This document shows positions 1-9,057 of a DNA stretch of 64,000 nt, in pieces (the stretch's first letter is position 1; each line of letters opens with the position of its first letter). The notes below the pieces were generated by a model. It had not been told where the DNA came from and did not search any database. It worked only from the letters and a program-made list of their open reading frames with translations. The translations under genes and the position numbers were made by a program. The stretch is taken from positions 19,168 through 83,167 of the forward strand of contig CAJWDP010000010.1 in the NCBI GenBank assembly GCA_913030835.1, read 5' to 3'. The DNA is from an uncultured Flavobacteriales bacterium. GTDB taxonomy: Bacteria > Bacteroidota > Bacteroidia > Flavobacteriales_D > Parvicellaceae.

Positions 1-108
1 TCTCTAATTCCTGTAAGAAAACATGCAAATGGGGTTACTTTTCGTTTGAATAGAGGTCAGTACAACCAGGTGGTTAGTTTTATTCTTAAGTATACTATAC
101 TATCCTAA
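1..108 (+). CDS. Possible 3' end of a gene cut by the window edge
   Basis: Frame 1 is open from the first base to a TAA at 106-108 and gives 35 codons with a protein-like composition (starts SLIPVRKHANG, ends ILKYTILS). I do not recognise the family. The stretch between this stop and the next gene at 259 shows no clear promoter or hairpin. Support is only the open frame, so this may be chance. Confidence 0.25.
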   Translation, partial: SLIPVRKHANGVTFRLNRGQYNQVVSFILKYTILS

Positions 109-258
109 TCCTCGTTAGTGATTGTAGTTGATTGTATTCGGCGATACTCAATGTTTTTTGTTAGTAAGTCATTTCTTTAAAAGAAGGATCGCCTGTTTAT
201 TTTATTAACTTATACTACCACACTTACTGTACTGTTCAATTTCTAACGGCGCTGAATT

Positions 259-453
259 ATGTTTGAAATGTGTAAGGAAATTCTGGAAAAAGTTAGCTTC
301 GACAAATCACTTTTTCGCAAAGAATTGTATAAATCAATCCGATGGATTAAAAAGGATGAATTGTTAGCACTAAGAGTCTGGTGTGTTGCAACATTTGGCC
401 ATGTGTATCAAGATGTGATTTCAGAAGCTTTTGACTCTTTGCCCATGTCATAG
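259..453 (+). CDS. Small conserved Bacteroidota protein of unknown function (64 aa)
   Basis: Starts at an ATG and encodes a compact, mainly helical protein with alternating charged and hydrophobic residues and two cysteines (Cys5, Cys42). No signal peptide or membrane segment is visible. From memory, short proteins of this look (MF-x-CK-ILEKVSFD near the start, then a W-x-KK-E-L and a WCxATFG segment) recur as uncharacterised ORFs in Bacteroidota; that recollection is unchecked. A 7-bp hairpin followed by a T-rich run overlaps the stop codon, which fits a real monocistronic gene. Function unknown; no partner gene can be inferred because the next gene is convergent. Confidence 0.6.
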   Translation: MFEMCKEILEKVSFDKSLFRKELYKSIRWIKKDELLALRVWCVATFGHVYQDVISEAFDSLPMS

Positions 454-471
454 CTCCTATGACCTCTTTTT
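447..471 (+). terminator. Intrinsic terminator of the 64-aa gene
   Basis: GTCATAG (447-453), loop CTC, CTATGAC (457-463), followed by CTCTTTTTAATTTT. The stop codon TAG at 451-453 is inside the left arm, so gene end and terminator overlap. The T-run lies on the plus-strand side only. Confidence 0.7.
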
Positions 472-475
472 AATT

Positions 476-1402
476 TTAGCCTTTTACAAATTTTATATTT
501 CGTTTTAAGCCTTCAATTTTAGTTCGTTTTATTGCTGACACCTCAAATAAATGGTTGAATACTTCCTCCGTCATTTCCTCCCAATCTGAATCCCTCATAG
601 CAAGCAACTCTTCGTTTGGACTAAAAAGAGGTTCATTGTGCGTTTGAGAAAATCGATTCCAAGGGCACACATCCTGACAAATGTCACACCCAAATATCCA
701 ATCGTCAAATTTACCTTTGAAATCGGTCGGAATGTTATTTTTCAGTTCAATTGTAAAATAGCTGATGCATTTACTGCCATCTACCTTATATGGCTCAACA
801 ATGGCATCTGTAGGGCAGGCATCAATGCAAGCAGTACAGCTTCCGCAATAGTCTTTTATTGGCGCATCATACTCTAATTCCAGATCGATGATGAGCTCTG
901 CTATAAAAAAGAAAGAGCCCAATTCCCGATTGATCAAATTGCTGTGCTTTCCCATCCATCCAATACCGCTTTCTCGCGCCCATGCTTTATCCAACACAGG
1001 GGCTGAATCAACGAATACTCGCCCACCTACTTCGCCTATCTCTTCATGTATACTTCTCATGAATGACTTTAGCTTGTCTTTTATGACAAAGTGGTAGTCT
1101 TTTCCGTAGGCATATTTTGAAATCTTGTTTTTGCCCTCGGACAAGGATTGGCTCTCTGGATAGTAGTTCAACAGTAAGCTCACCACACTCTTTGCACCGG
1201 GGACCAATACACGGGGATCAATTCTCTTGTCGAAATAGTTTTCCATGTAGCCCATTTCACCATGCTGACCAAGGTTCAGCCAATTTTCGAGATGTTTGGC
1301 ATCGTCTTCCAGTTGTCTGGCTTTTGCAATACCACACTGCTGAAACCCGAGCTCTCTGGCCTTTTGTTTAATGAATTCGGTATGTTTTCTTATTGCGGAA
1401 AT
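476..1402 (-). CDS. queG: Epoxyqueuosine reductase QueG
   Basis: Reduces epoxyqueuosine to queuosine in the wobble position of GUN tRNAs; a cobalamin and Fe-S enzyme of the cytoplasm. The C-terminal part carries two 4Fe-4S motifs, [12 protein letters not shown] and [11 protein letters not shown], and the N-terminal part matches the QueG/DUF1730 pattern ([17 protein letters not shown], then [19 protein letters not shown]). The first ATG is at 1255 ([11 protein letters not shown]), but family-typical sequence continues upstream without a stop ([13 protein letters not shown], then [20 protein letters not shown]). Between the in-frame stop at 1424-1426 and 1255 there is no ATG, GTG or TTG. I therefore place the start near an ATT at 1402 (an ATA at 1393 is the alternative); the conventional start would be 1255. 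Identity is certain, start is not. Confidence 0.9.
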   Translation of the reverse strand: MSAIRKHTEFIKQKARELGFQQCGIAKARQLEDDAKHLENWLNLGQHGEMGYMENYFDKRIDPRVLVPGAKSVVSLLLNYYPESQSLSEGKNKISKYAYGKDYHFVIKDKLKSFMRSIHEEIGEVGGRVFVDSAPVLDKAWARESGIGWMGKHSNLINRELGSFFFIAELIIDLELEYDAPIKDYCGSCTACIDACPTDAIVEPYKVDGSKCISYFTIELKNNIPTDFKGKFDDWIFGCDICQDVCPWNRFSQTHNEPLFSPNEELLAMRDSDWEEMTEEVFNHLFEVSAIKRTKIEGLKRNIKFVKG

Positions 1403-1480
1403 ACAGATTGTTATTAATCCACTTTACAATGCTTTTGAAAAATTTACTATCTACACAAGAGAACTCTTCGACTTGATAAA

Positions 1481-2512
1481 CTAAAAGAGTCCTTCCTGAG
1501 AATACCGAAAGTCACGTCCTAAATGTTTATATGCCTTTTCGGTTGCTTTACGGCCCGTTCTCGTTCGAAGCAAATACCCTTGCTGTATTAAAAAGGGTTC
1601 ATACACTTCTTCAATCGTGCCGGCTTGCTCTCCAACTGCTGTTGCAATATTGGACAGACCCACCGGACCACCCGAAAATTTTTCAATAATTGCCGAAAGT
1701 ATTTTATTGTCCATTTCGTCTAACCCACTCTTGTCAACATTCAGAGCTGACAATGCCAATTCAGAAATCGCCATATCAATTGTTCCGTCGCCTTTTATCT
1801 GCGCAAAGTCACGCACCCTTCTTAACAGCGCATTAGCAATTCTTGGAGTACCCCTGCTTCTAGAAGCAATTTCAAAGGCCGCATCGTATTTGATTGGTAT
1901 CTTAAGTAATCCTGCCGACCGTTCAACAATATCGGTTAGGGTTTTCGTATCGTAATATTCTAATCTGCTATTGATTCCAAAACGAGCTCTCAACGGTGCC
2001 GTTAATAGGCCAGATCGAGTAGTAGCACCTATCAATGTGAAGTTCTCCAAAGCGATCTGAACTGTTCTTGCATTTGGACCCGTGTCGATAACGATATCGA
2101 TTTTATAGTCTTCCATAGCCGAGTACAGGTACTCCTCAATAACCGCACTCAACCTGTGAATTTCATCTATAAACAGGACATCGCCCTCTTCAAGATTTGT
2201 AAGCAACCCCGCTAAATCTCCGGGCTTATCCAGAACAGGACCTGATGTTACCTTAAATCCAACGCCCAGTTCATTGGCAATAATATTCGCCAACGTTGTT
2301 TTCCCCAAACCCGGAGGACCATGCAACAAGACATGATCCAGAGATTCATCCCTTTTTTTTGCTGCTTCAACAAAAACAATCAGGTTATCGGTAACTTTTG
2401 GTTGGCCGGCAAAATCATCAAAAGATTTTGGTCGTAAGACCTTATCAATTTCTCCCTCCGAACCGGTCAGCTCTTCATCGTGAAAATCATATGATTCTAA
2501 TTCGTCACTCAC
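1481..2512 (-). CDS. ruvB: Holliday junction branch migration ATPase RuvB
   Basis: Hexameric AAA+ motor that drives Holliday-junction branch migration with RuvA, feeding RuvC. At 343 aa it has normal family length. Visible motifs: Walker A GPPGLGKT around residues 65-72, Walker B with DEIHRL around 116-121, sensor 1 segment GATTRSG, arginine-finger region LRARFG, and the C-terminal winged-helix DNA-binding domain with the [17 protein letters not shown] segment. The start is GTG at 2512, preceded by an acidic leader ([22 protein letters not shown]) before the conserved core. It lies immediately upstream of queG in the same direction (gap about 80 bases), so the two may be co-transcribed. ruvA is not next to it. 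Confidence 0.97.
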   Translation of the reverse strand: MSDELESYDFHDEELTGSEGEIDKVLRPKSFDDFAGQPKVTDNLIVFVEAAKKRDESLDHVLLHGPPGLGKTTLANIIANELGVGFKVTSGPVLDKPGDLAGLLTNLEEGDVLFIDEIHRLSAVIEEYLYSAMEDYKIDIVIDTGPNARTVQIALENFTLIGATTRSGLLTAPLRARFGINSRLEYYDTKTLTDIVERSAGLLKIPIKYDAAFEIASRSRGTPRIANALLRRVRDFAQIKGDGTIDMAISELALSALNVDKSGLDEMDNKILSAIIEKFSGGPVGLSNIATAVGEQAGTIEEVYEPFLIQQGYLLRTRTGRKATEKAYKHLGRDFRYSQEGLF

Positions 2513-2516
2513 AAAA

Positions 2517-2524
2517 CAAATGTA
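2517..2524 (-). promoter_or_regulatory. -7-like element TACATTTG upstream of ruvB
   Basis: On the minus strand the octamer TACATTTG fits the Bacteroidota -7 consensus TANNTTTG and ends only four bases before the GTG start of ruvB, so a transcript from it would be almost leaderless. No TTG sits 17-23 bases upstream, so this is a half-match only. Confidence 0.35.
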
Positions 2525-2573
2525 AGAAATAAGGTTGTTGAAGTTGATTAACCACTGCTAGAGTTTGGAAGAA

Positions 2574-3200
2574 TCAATTGTGAACGTCATTAATAATATC
2601 ACCAAAATACACTTTGAACTTAAACAGATACACCGGCGCATTATAATTGTCGTCCAATTTCTGGCTGCCAAGAAGCATCAGTCTGTAACCAGCACCCAGC
2701 CCGATACCTATGTATTTTATTCCCGTATATTCCGCTGTAAATGCCGGTTCATAGAACGCAACCGTCACTGGTTTTGTATTTTGGTTATTCCCAGAAATGG
2801 TTTGATATCTGAAAAACGCGCGTCCGATTCCTACCTGGACAGGAATCGAAAAATTATATCTTTTCTTTTTAAGAAAGGTGTACTCGATAAATGCGGTAAG
2901 GTATCTCATTTTGAGCTCCCCTTCATTGTTTTGAACTTCTTGATCAGTTAATTCCAAGGGTCTTATAACGTCCGTAGCAAGCCAATTGTAACCCAAGCCT
3001 ACTTTCGTGACATTATCAAAATTCAAACCCACACCCACATCCCTCATGCGCATAAAGGAATTTGTAATAAATGAGTTTCTGGTGCTAATTTTTGCCGTTA
3101 ATATGGGCTTCGTATTGAAGCTCTGCAACATCTCATCAAAGAGCTGAGACATTGAAAATAACGGAGCTAATAAGATTGCGGCTGTAACAAAGTACTTCAT
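2574..3200 (-). CDS. Secreted outer-membrane beta-barrel-like protein, unknown function
   Basis: 208 aa beginning MKYFVTAAILLAPLFSMSQ, a clear Sec signal peptide ending at an A/S-x-S-Q type site common in Bacteroidota. The mature part alternates polar and aromatic or hydrophobic residues (RMRDVGVGLNF, VGLGYNWLATDV, RYLTAFIEYTFLKKKRYNFSI, FKFKVYFGD), as in small porin-like barrels. The frame stays open to 3512, but that upstream part is the shadow of ctaD and crosses a terminator, so the ATG at 3200 directly before the signal peptide is the sensible start. A strong terminator separates it from the cytochrome oxidase operon, so it is probably an independent unit. No family name can be given. 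Confidence 0.75.
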   Translation of the reverse strand: MKYFVTAAILLAPLFSMSQLFDEMLQSFNTKPILTAKISTRNSFITNSFMRMRDVGVGLNFDNVTKVGLGYNWLATDVIRPLELTDQEVQNNEGELKMRYLTAFIEYTFLKKKRYNFSIPVQVGIGRAFFRYQTISGNNQNTKPVTVAFYEPAFTAEYTGIKYIGIGLGAGYRLMLLGSQKLDDNYNAPVYLFKFKVYFGDIINDVHN

Positions 3201-3204
3201 ACAA

Positions 3205-3235
3205 AAAATGTCCGTAGCTGTACTACGGACATTTT
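3205..3235 (-). terminator. Intrinsic terminator of the act-cta operon
   Basis: A near-perfect 13-bp stem AAAATGTCCGTAG / CTACGGACATTTT with loop CTGTA. On the minus strand it lies 27 bases after the ctaD stop and runs into ATTTTTTGT. The A/T ends of the stem make it potentially bidirectional. It lies just upstream of the ATG of the next minus-strand gene. Confidence 0.88.
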
Positions 3236-3261
3236 CATGCAATGTTCTATTATCCTTCAAT

Positions 3262-5022
3262 CTAATGCTCTTCTTCTCCTTCTTCAAGAGGAACCGTTTG
3301 AGGACAAAAATCTTCTTCTTTACCAGGCTTGCTGTAATCATATGGCCACCTGTGTACTTCAGGAATCTCTCCAGGCCAGTTTCCGTGAACGTGCTCAACC
3401 GGAGTTGTCCATTCCAGCGTATTTCCCCTCCAAGGGTTCTGAATGGCTTTCTGTCCTCTAATAGCACTGTAGAAGAAGTTGAACAAGAAAACCAATTGTA
3501 CCGCTGCACCAACTAAAGCAAACACCGTTATTACTACATTCAGATCAATCACATGATCGAACATTGGAAATTCTGAATACTCATAATATCTTCTTGGTGC
3601 TCCCGCCAATCCCGTAAAGTGCATTGGGAAGAAAACCCCATATCCACAAACTAAAGTCGTCCAGAAATGGAAGTATCCCATCTTTTTGTTCATCATTTTC
3701 CCGTAGAGTTTAGGGAACCAGTGGTAAACACCAGCAAACATTCCAAATATCGCAGATAGTCCCATTACAATATGAAAATGTCCGACAACAAAATAGGTGT
3801 CGTGAACGTCGATATCCAGTGCCGAATCAGCAAGAATAATTCCCGTTACTCCTCCGGTAATGAAAGTGGAAACCAAAGCAATACTGAACAGCATGGCAGG
3901 AGTAAACACAATATTTCCTTTCCAAATCGTAGTAATATAATTGAACACTTTTACTGCAGAAGGTATTGCAATTAGCAGTGTTGTAAAGACAAACACACCT
4001 CCCAGGAACGGGTTCATTCCAGTAATAAACATGTGGTGTCCCCAAACAATGAACGAAAGAAAACCAATGGCCATTATCGAACCGATCATTGCACGATAAC
4101 CAAATATGGGCTTTCTTGAATTTGTCGAGATAATCTCTGATGTAATTCCTAGAGCGGGTAAGAGGACGATATACACTTCCGGATGCCCTAAGAACCAGAA
4201 CAAATGTTGAAAGAGTATCGGAGATCCACCGGTTTGATCCAAAGCATGCCCGTCGATAAAAATATCAGACAAGTAAAAGCTTGTTCCAAATCCACGATCC
4301 ATTATCATCAATACTGCAGCTGAAAGAAGAACGGGGAAGGAAAGTACACCTAATACTGCTGTTATAAAAAACGCCCAAATCGTCAACGGCATTCTGGTCA
4401 TTTTCATTCCTTTGGTTCTCAAATTCAGAATAGTAACGATATAGTTCAATGAACCCAACAGCGAAGAAGCAATGAAAATTGCCATTGATACCAACCACAA
4501 GGTCATCCCAAAACCTGATCCCGGAACCGATTCCTCCAAAACTGAGAACGGAGGATAAATTGTCCATCCCGCCATTGCCGGTCCATTTTCTACAAACAAG
4601 GAAACCAACATGGTTAGACTTGAAAGACAGAAAAACCAATACGATAACAAGTTGAGCAGACCCGAAGCCATGTCACGTGCTCCTAACTGAAGCGGAATTA
4701 ATAGATTCGAAAATGTTCCAGACAACCCACCGGTAAGAACAAAGAAAACCATGATCGTACCATGTATGGTAACTAATCCCAAATACATATTGCTGTTCAT
4801 CACACCTTCAGGAGCCCAATCCCCAAGGAAGATACTATTCATAATGTTTGGCCCTGGCCAACCCAATTGAATTCTGAATAGCGTGGACAAGAACACCCCA
4901 ACCACTCCCATGATTATGGCTGTGAAAAGGAATTGTTTCGCAATCATTTTATGATCCTGCGAGAAAATGTACTTGGTTATAAAACTCTCTTTGTGATGAT
5001 GTGCATGTGCGTGAGCTCCCAT
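3262..5022 (-). CDS. ctaD: Cytochrome c oxidase subunit I (heme-copper oxidase catalytic subunit)
   Basis: 586-aa integral membrane protein that holds the low-spin heme and the heme a3-CuB site, reduces O2 and pumps protons. Hallmarks: the CuB segment with WFLGHPEVYIVLLPALG, the paired histidines in IVWGHHMFITGM, and HDTYFVVGHFHIVMG carrying the axial heme histidines; about twelve hydrophobic helices. The N-terminus is unusually His-rich (MGAHAHAHHHKE). It is the last gene of an eight-gene act-cta operon and follows ctaC after a 36-base gap. Subunit III and assembly genes are not in the window. The chain is complete. Confidence 0.97.
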   Translation of the reverse strand: MGAHAHAHHHKESFITKYIFSQDHKMIAKQFLFTAIIMGVVGVFLSTLFRIQLGWPGPNIMNSIFLGDWAPEGVMNSNMYLGLVTIHGTIMVFFVLTGGLSGTFSNLLIPLQLGARDMASGLLNLLSYWFFCLSSLTMLVSLFVENGPAMAGWTIYPPFSVLEESVPGSGFGMTLWLVSMAIFIASSLLGSLNYIVTILNLRTKGMKMTRMPLTIWAFFITAVLGVLSFPVLLSAAVLMIMDRGFGTSFYLSDIFIDGHALDQTGGSPILFQHLFWFLGHPEVYIVLLPALGITSEIISTNSRKPIFGYRAMIGSIMAIGFLSFIVWGHHMFITGMNPFLGGVFVFTTLLIAIPSAVKVFNYITTIWKGNIVFTPAMLFSIALVSTFITGGVTGIILADSALDIDVHDTYFVVGHFHIVMGLSAIFGMFAGVYHWFPKLYGKMMNKKMGYFHFWTTLVCGYGVFFPMHFTGLAGAPRRYYEYSEFPMFDHVIDLNVVITVFALVGAAVQLVFLFNFFYSAIRGQKAIQNPWRGNTLEWTTPVEHVHGNWPGEIPEVHRWPYDYSKPGKEEDFCPQTVPLEEGEEEH

Positions 5023-5058
5023 AACTGTCCTGTTAAATTCTTTTTATTCTAAATTTCT

Positions 5059-6633
5059 TTACTTCAATTCGCTCTCCTGAAGCTGCTGCTCAAACGTCTT
5101 TTGTTCAGCAATCCAAGCGTCATACTCTTCCTGTGTTTCAACAATCACTTTGATCCACATATTCGAATGAGCTGTTCCACAAATCTTATTGCAAAGTAGG
5201 ATGTATCCGGGTTCTACAGCCGGTCTACCTTCTTTCTCTCTTTTCTTATTGATCAGCTCGTATTTTGCAATAATCTCAGGATCCTTCTTAAAGTCTTTTG
5301 TCGTCATCGTTGGCGTTAGCTTCATCTGTGTAGCCATTCCTGGAACACAATTCATTTGAGCTCTGAAATGTGGGAAATAGGCAGAGTGAATCACATCCTG
5401 AGCCTTGAACTGAAACTCATAGGGCTGTCCTACCACTAAATGCATATCTCCTTTCACTACGACATCGTCGTATACCCTTGAGTTCACATCTGACTTTTCC
5501 AGTTCATTCAATTCCATCTCATTCGCTATTGTCGCCTGAATTTTTTGCTTCTTTCTTTTCAAACGTTCCATTTCTTCCGTCATATCGGATAACTCAAGAT
5601 CCGTAGCGTAATTTGCTTCCTCACTATCTAAAAAGACATTGATTTCATCCACTCTTTTGTCAATTCGTTTCAAGTGCAATTCTACCGTTTCGGAGGAAAC
5701 CAGACCAAGAGGATTCATAAATGGATTGGCATCTCCCCAGCTATTGTAATCAATTAGTTTAAAATCTGCATCCCCTAATTCGTTATCCTTACCTGAGTAA
5801 CGCGTAGTCCAGTCCCATTGTTTTGAATACAATTCAATATGTTTTTGTTCTTTCAGCTCAGTAAACGATGTTACTCCTTCACCCACCATAGCCAAAAGTG
5901 CTTCATTTCTAGAATTATATTTCTTTTGCTCATTGATGACCAGCTCATTTTCTCCCTCTTGATCGTAGGTTTGAATCACCCAGCTCCCATTTTTTTCCAC
6001 AAGCACATTTTTTGCATCACCGCCTAGCCCGCTTAAATGCATCCCTGCCTCTTCTGCTGTTTCAAAAACTTGTTTTACCTCAAAAGTGGATTTCACATTG
6101 TTATCATCTCCATTCGCTGGTAAAATAACGTGCTCTTGTACTACATAATTATCGGAAAGATCTGTGATTTCATTCCATGTTCTTAGACCAAGAACTATGA
6201 TCACAGCCAAAACAATTGCAGGAACAACAGTCCACACCAATTCAAGTTTGTTATTGTGAGCGTAGTAATATGCCTTTCTGTCTTTGTCATAGGCATACTT
6301 AAAAGCAAAGTAAAACAGTACCGCGTTACAAAGGAAAAATACCGGAATAATGATGCCAAAATTCAGACCAATTAACCAATCCGTAACCTGGCCATGAATT
6401 GACACTGCAGGTCCTTTTCCACCCATTCCGTATTCCCACATCTGCCAGATCACAAATATGAAGAATGCTATACAGAATACGAGCATTAGGACCGCATTCA
6501 TGTTGTTATCCCTTTTTGTGACTGCCGCGTCACTTCGACCTCTCACTTTTGTGGAAAGTTCATAGACCCTCATCATCTGCGCTATTGCCAAGACGAGGAG
6601 AACTAAAACTACTATCAACAATACTTTACCCAT
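5059..6633 (-). CDS. ctaC: Cytochrome c oxidase subunit II (CuA), enlarged
   Basis: Takes electrons from cytochrome c or directly from alternative complex III and passes them to subunit I. Four hydrophobic segments (about 3-20, 47-67, 86-110, 133-150) precede the periplasmic cupredoxin domain. CuA ligands are visible: His416 in DVIHSAYF, Cys481 and Cys485 in CNKICGTAHSNM, His489 and Met492; the usual Glu between the cysteines is Ile here. The aromatic electron-entry segment is SKQWDWTTRYS. The protein is 524 aa where I would expect roughly 370-400 in this phylum. The excess lies in two inserts: residues about 170-270 between the last membrane helix and the cupredoxin fold, and about 320-390, a charged coiled-coil-like stretch (MTEEMERLKRKKQKIQ). 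Frame and spacing to neighbours are normal. Confidence 0.96.
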   Translation of the reverse strand: MGKVLLIVVLVLLVLAIAQMMRVYELSTKVRGRSDAAVTKRDNNMNAVLMLVFCIAFFIFVIWQMWEYGMGGKGPAVSIHGQVTDWLIGLNFGIIIPVFFLCNAVLFYFAFKYAYDKDRKAYYYAHNNKLELVWTVVPAIVLAVIIVLGLRTWNEITDLSDNYVVQEHVILPANGDDNNVKSTFEVKQVFETAEEAGMHLSGLGGDAKNVLVEKNGSWVIQTYDQEGENELVINEQKKYNSRNEALLAMVGEGVTSFTELKEQKHIELYSKQWDWTTRYSGKDNELGDADFKLIDYNSWGDANPFMNPLGLVSSETVELHLKRIDKRVDEINVFLDSEEANYATDLELSDMTEEMERLKRKKQKIQATIANEMELNELEKSDVNSRVYDDVVVKGDMHLVVGQPYEFQFKAQDVIHSAYFPHFRAQMNCVPGMATQMKLTPTMTTKDFKKDPEIIAKYELINKKREKEGRPAVEPGYILLCNKICGTAHSNMWIKVIVETQEEYDAWIAEQKTFEQQLQESELK

Positions 6634-6673
6634 GACCAGTCTTTATATCTAGTTACTTTTAATTTCTTTTATT

Positions 6674-8278
6674 TTAAAAATCGTGATGTACGGACTCATC
6701 CAACATCGGGTGATTTTTCTTAATTAACGGTGCCTTTGTTAAATTTCTTAGGAGCAAGAAAATGAATATTCCAAGGAATAAAAGGAACATTCCTATTTCC
6801 AATGCGCCAATTTGATAATTGTTCATTATCGTTCCCGGCATTACCATAAGGTACACATCCATCCAATGGCCCACGAATATGATTGAGCTAATTACCACTA
6901 AAATACTCCAGGTTCTTTTCGCATCTCTTGACATCAACAAGACCATTGGAAGCACAAAGTTGATTGCAAAAGTTCCGAAGAACAAGAATTTATAATCTAA
7001 TATTCTCTGTTGGAAATAGACTACTTCTTCTCCTATGTTCGAATACCATATCAACATAAATTGAGAGAACCACAAATAGCTCCAAAGGAAGCTGATCGCG
7101 AAAATCCACTTGCCTACATCATGAATATGAGATTGATTGATTTGTGGCATATAGCCCCTTGATTTTAGGTATAGCATGGTCATCATAATCATGATCATTG
7201 CGGAAATCCAAATTCCCGAAAAGACATACCACCCGAACAAGGTCGAGAACCAATGCGCATCAATGGACATGATCCAATCCCAAGCCAGCATGGATGAGAA
7301 CACAGCGAAGAACACCAAAAACAACGCTCCCCTTCGGTATTGTAAAAAGTGTAGCTTGAGGCCGCCTTCTTCGTCTTCTCTTTTCGACCACTTTCTGAAG
7401 AAGAACGCAAAAACCAAAAAGACGCCAATGTAGACCAATGTACGAATCCAAAAGAACGGCTCATTCAGGTATCCAGATTTCTGATACAACAACTTATCAA
7501 AGCTCTCTCCCAAGACCATTTTTGAATCGTCCATCCACATGTAGATGTGGTTCCAATCCAATGTTCCCGCAAGAAAAACCACAATAAGCACAACGGCACC
7601 AAAAGGCAGAACAAGCATTACTCCTTCGAATATTCTTAAGATCACGGCACCCCAGCCTGACTCGGTTGCGTAATGCAATGCCAAATAGAATAAAGCTCCT
7701 AACGAAATCCCAAAGAAGAAAAATCCATTAATCAGCAAATTTGACCAAAACCTGTTGTGTTGATGATCGGGCATGCCCACTTTATGATCATCGACCCATG
7801 CTTTTAGCGTAGGCATGATCTGATCTTCATGATGATGCCAAGCTTTCATGCCTTCTTTCGTGTGTATCACGTGCGCACCTATCGTCCAGGTTGGTTCCGG
7901 TCGGTGACCGTGATGCCCACCATGATCATCTCCATGTCCATGTTCGTGTCCTTCATCGTTGCCATGATCATCATGAGACACGTGCTCTTCCTCTCCATGA
8001 CCTGCAGCTCCATGTCCATGGGCGCCCGGCTCAATTATTTCAATGTGGCTACTAAGCGCTGCCGCAGTCAGATCGGCCTTAAACTGTTCCCACTCCTCGT
8101 CGGTATTTTCACCATTATTGTGAGTCGGGTATGACATTGTGAGTTGAGTTCCGTCTTCACTCATTTTAGTGTGAATGTAGGATTGCTCTGTGAACATACC
8201 CCAAACCATAGCAATCAGGCCAACGATCATCAGGGTGAATGTTACTTTTTTCGCTCTCGATGAAATCTTAAATTCCAT
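6674..8278 (-). CDS. actF: Alternative complex III membrane subunit ActF
   Basis: Polytopic NrfD-related subunit of the menaquinol:cytochrome c oxidoreductase that replaces the bc1 complex in many Bacteroidota; its sister is ActC. 534 aa with about ten hydrophobic helices. Between the first helix (about 13-28) and the second lies a long soluble loop with 13 histidines in residues 87-125, mixed with Gly, Asp and Glu. A TTG at 8290 would add four residues, but the ATG at 8278 (MEFKISSRAKK) is the better start. It follows actE by 21 bases and precedes ctaC by 40. Assignment rests on position in the operon, helix pattern and motifs such as LAWDWIMSIDAHWFSTLFGWY; confidence is high. Confidence 0.93.
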   Translation of the reverse strand: MEFKISSRAKKVTFTLMIVGLIAMVWGMFTEQSYIHTKMSEDGTQLTMSYPTHNNGENTDEEWEQFKADLTAAALSSHIEIIEPGAHGHGAAGHGEEEHVSHDDHGNDEGHEHGHGDDHGGHHGHRPEPTWTIGAHVIHTKEGMKAWHHHEDQIMPTLKAWVDDHKVGMPDHQHNRFWSNLLINGFFFFGISLGALFYLALHYATESGWGAVILRIFEGVMLVLPFGAVVLIVVFLAGTLDWNHIYMWMDDSKMVLGESFDKLLYQKSGYLNEPFFWIRTLVYIGVFLVFAFFFRKWSKREDEEGGLKLHFLQYRRGALFLVFFAVFSSMLAWDWIMSIDAHWFSTLFGWYVFSGIWISAMIMIMMTMLYLKSRGYMPQINQSHIHDVGKWIFAISFLWSYLWFSQFMLIWYSNIGEEVVYFQQRILDYKFLFFGTFAINFVLPMVLLMSRDAKRTWSILVVISSIIFVGHWMDVYLMVMPGTIMNNYQIGALEIGMFLLFLGIFIFLLLRNLTKAPLIKKNHPMLDESVHHDF

Positions 8279-8299
8279 TTGTCTTTTCAATTAAATGTC

Positions 8300-9022
8300 T
8301 TAATGTCCTTCTTCATTAACTGCCTCTCCACCCGTCGGTTCAACAGGCATCACAACTTCCTCGGTTTGCACCGTATCCGAAACAGCCTCTTCCATTGCAG
8401 GATGCGTTCCTCCATGTTGAAGTACTTGCACATACTGAATCACTTGCCATCTTTCTTTTTTCGTTAGCTGAGATGCATGTGAGCCCATCATTCCTTTTCC
8501 ATGTGTTAGCGTGTGAAACATTTTACCCACAGACAGATCCTTTAGTGCTCCATCATATGCTCCAGGAGCTGCATGGCCTGCTTTCTCCACAACTGCACCA
8601 TTTCCTTTCCCTTCTTCACCATGACAATGGACACACATGAAGCTGTATATCCTTTTGCCTTCATCAATATTTTCCTGTGAAACTTGAATCGGACTCACCA
8701 ATGAATCGGCAGCATCATAATCTTTGATGGGATCTTTCAATGCATATGGCATAGCAATAGCCGCAGAGGAAGGATCACTATGGAACGGAATTGTTCCTTC
8801 TACAGGCAGTCGCGCTGACTGTACTTTAGTAAGCGAATCAACCATACGATCTTTGATCATTCCATAGTCAACATAAGTTTCGATTGCCGGTGATCTATAC
8901 ATATCCGGAGTATACTCATACCCAGCGCTGTCCTCACTTTTGGTACAAGAGGACATCAGAGCAATTGCCAACCCGCAGAACGCTACTGTCTTACTAATCT
9001 TTATTTTTCTAAAATTCCTCAC
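8300..9022 (-). CDS. actE: Alternative complex III mono-heme cytochrome c subunit ActE
   Basis: 240-aa lipoprotein cytochrome c of the periplasmic face of alternative complex III, expected to hand electrons on toward the oxidase. The N-terminus has a hydrophobic stretch ending in a lipobox-like LMSSC. One heme c site, CVHCH, is followed by a GEEGKGNG segment, and the axial methionine is probably in GKGMMGSH. The last 40 residues are acidic, low in complexity and end in EEGH. The start codon is GTG at 9022, fixed by the signal peptide. The gene is complete and tightly packed between actD and actF. Confidence 0.93.
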   Translation of the reverse strand: MRNFRKIKISKTVAFCGLAIALMSSCTKSEDSAGYEYTPDMYRSPAIETYVDYGMIKDRMVDSLTKVQSARLPVEGTIPFHSDPSSAAIAMPYALKDPIKDYDAADSLVSPIQVSQENIDEGKRIYSFMCVHCHGEEGKGNGAVVEKAGHAAPGAYDGALKDLSVGKMFHTLTHGKGMMGSHASQLTKKERWQVIQYVQVLQHGGTHPAMEEAVSDTVQTEEVVMPVEPTGGEAVNEEGH

Positions 9023-9057
9023 AGCTCACTTTTATTTTGTGTGTTCATTCAACTGCT

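Noticed and set aside
3201..3512. N-terminal extension of the 2574-3200 gene to 3512
   Set aside because: The extension lies antisense to nothing but inside ctaD in another frame, crosses a strong terminator, and only the ATG at 3200 gives a signal peptide.
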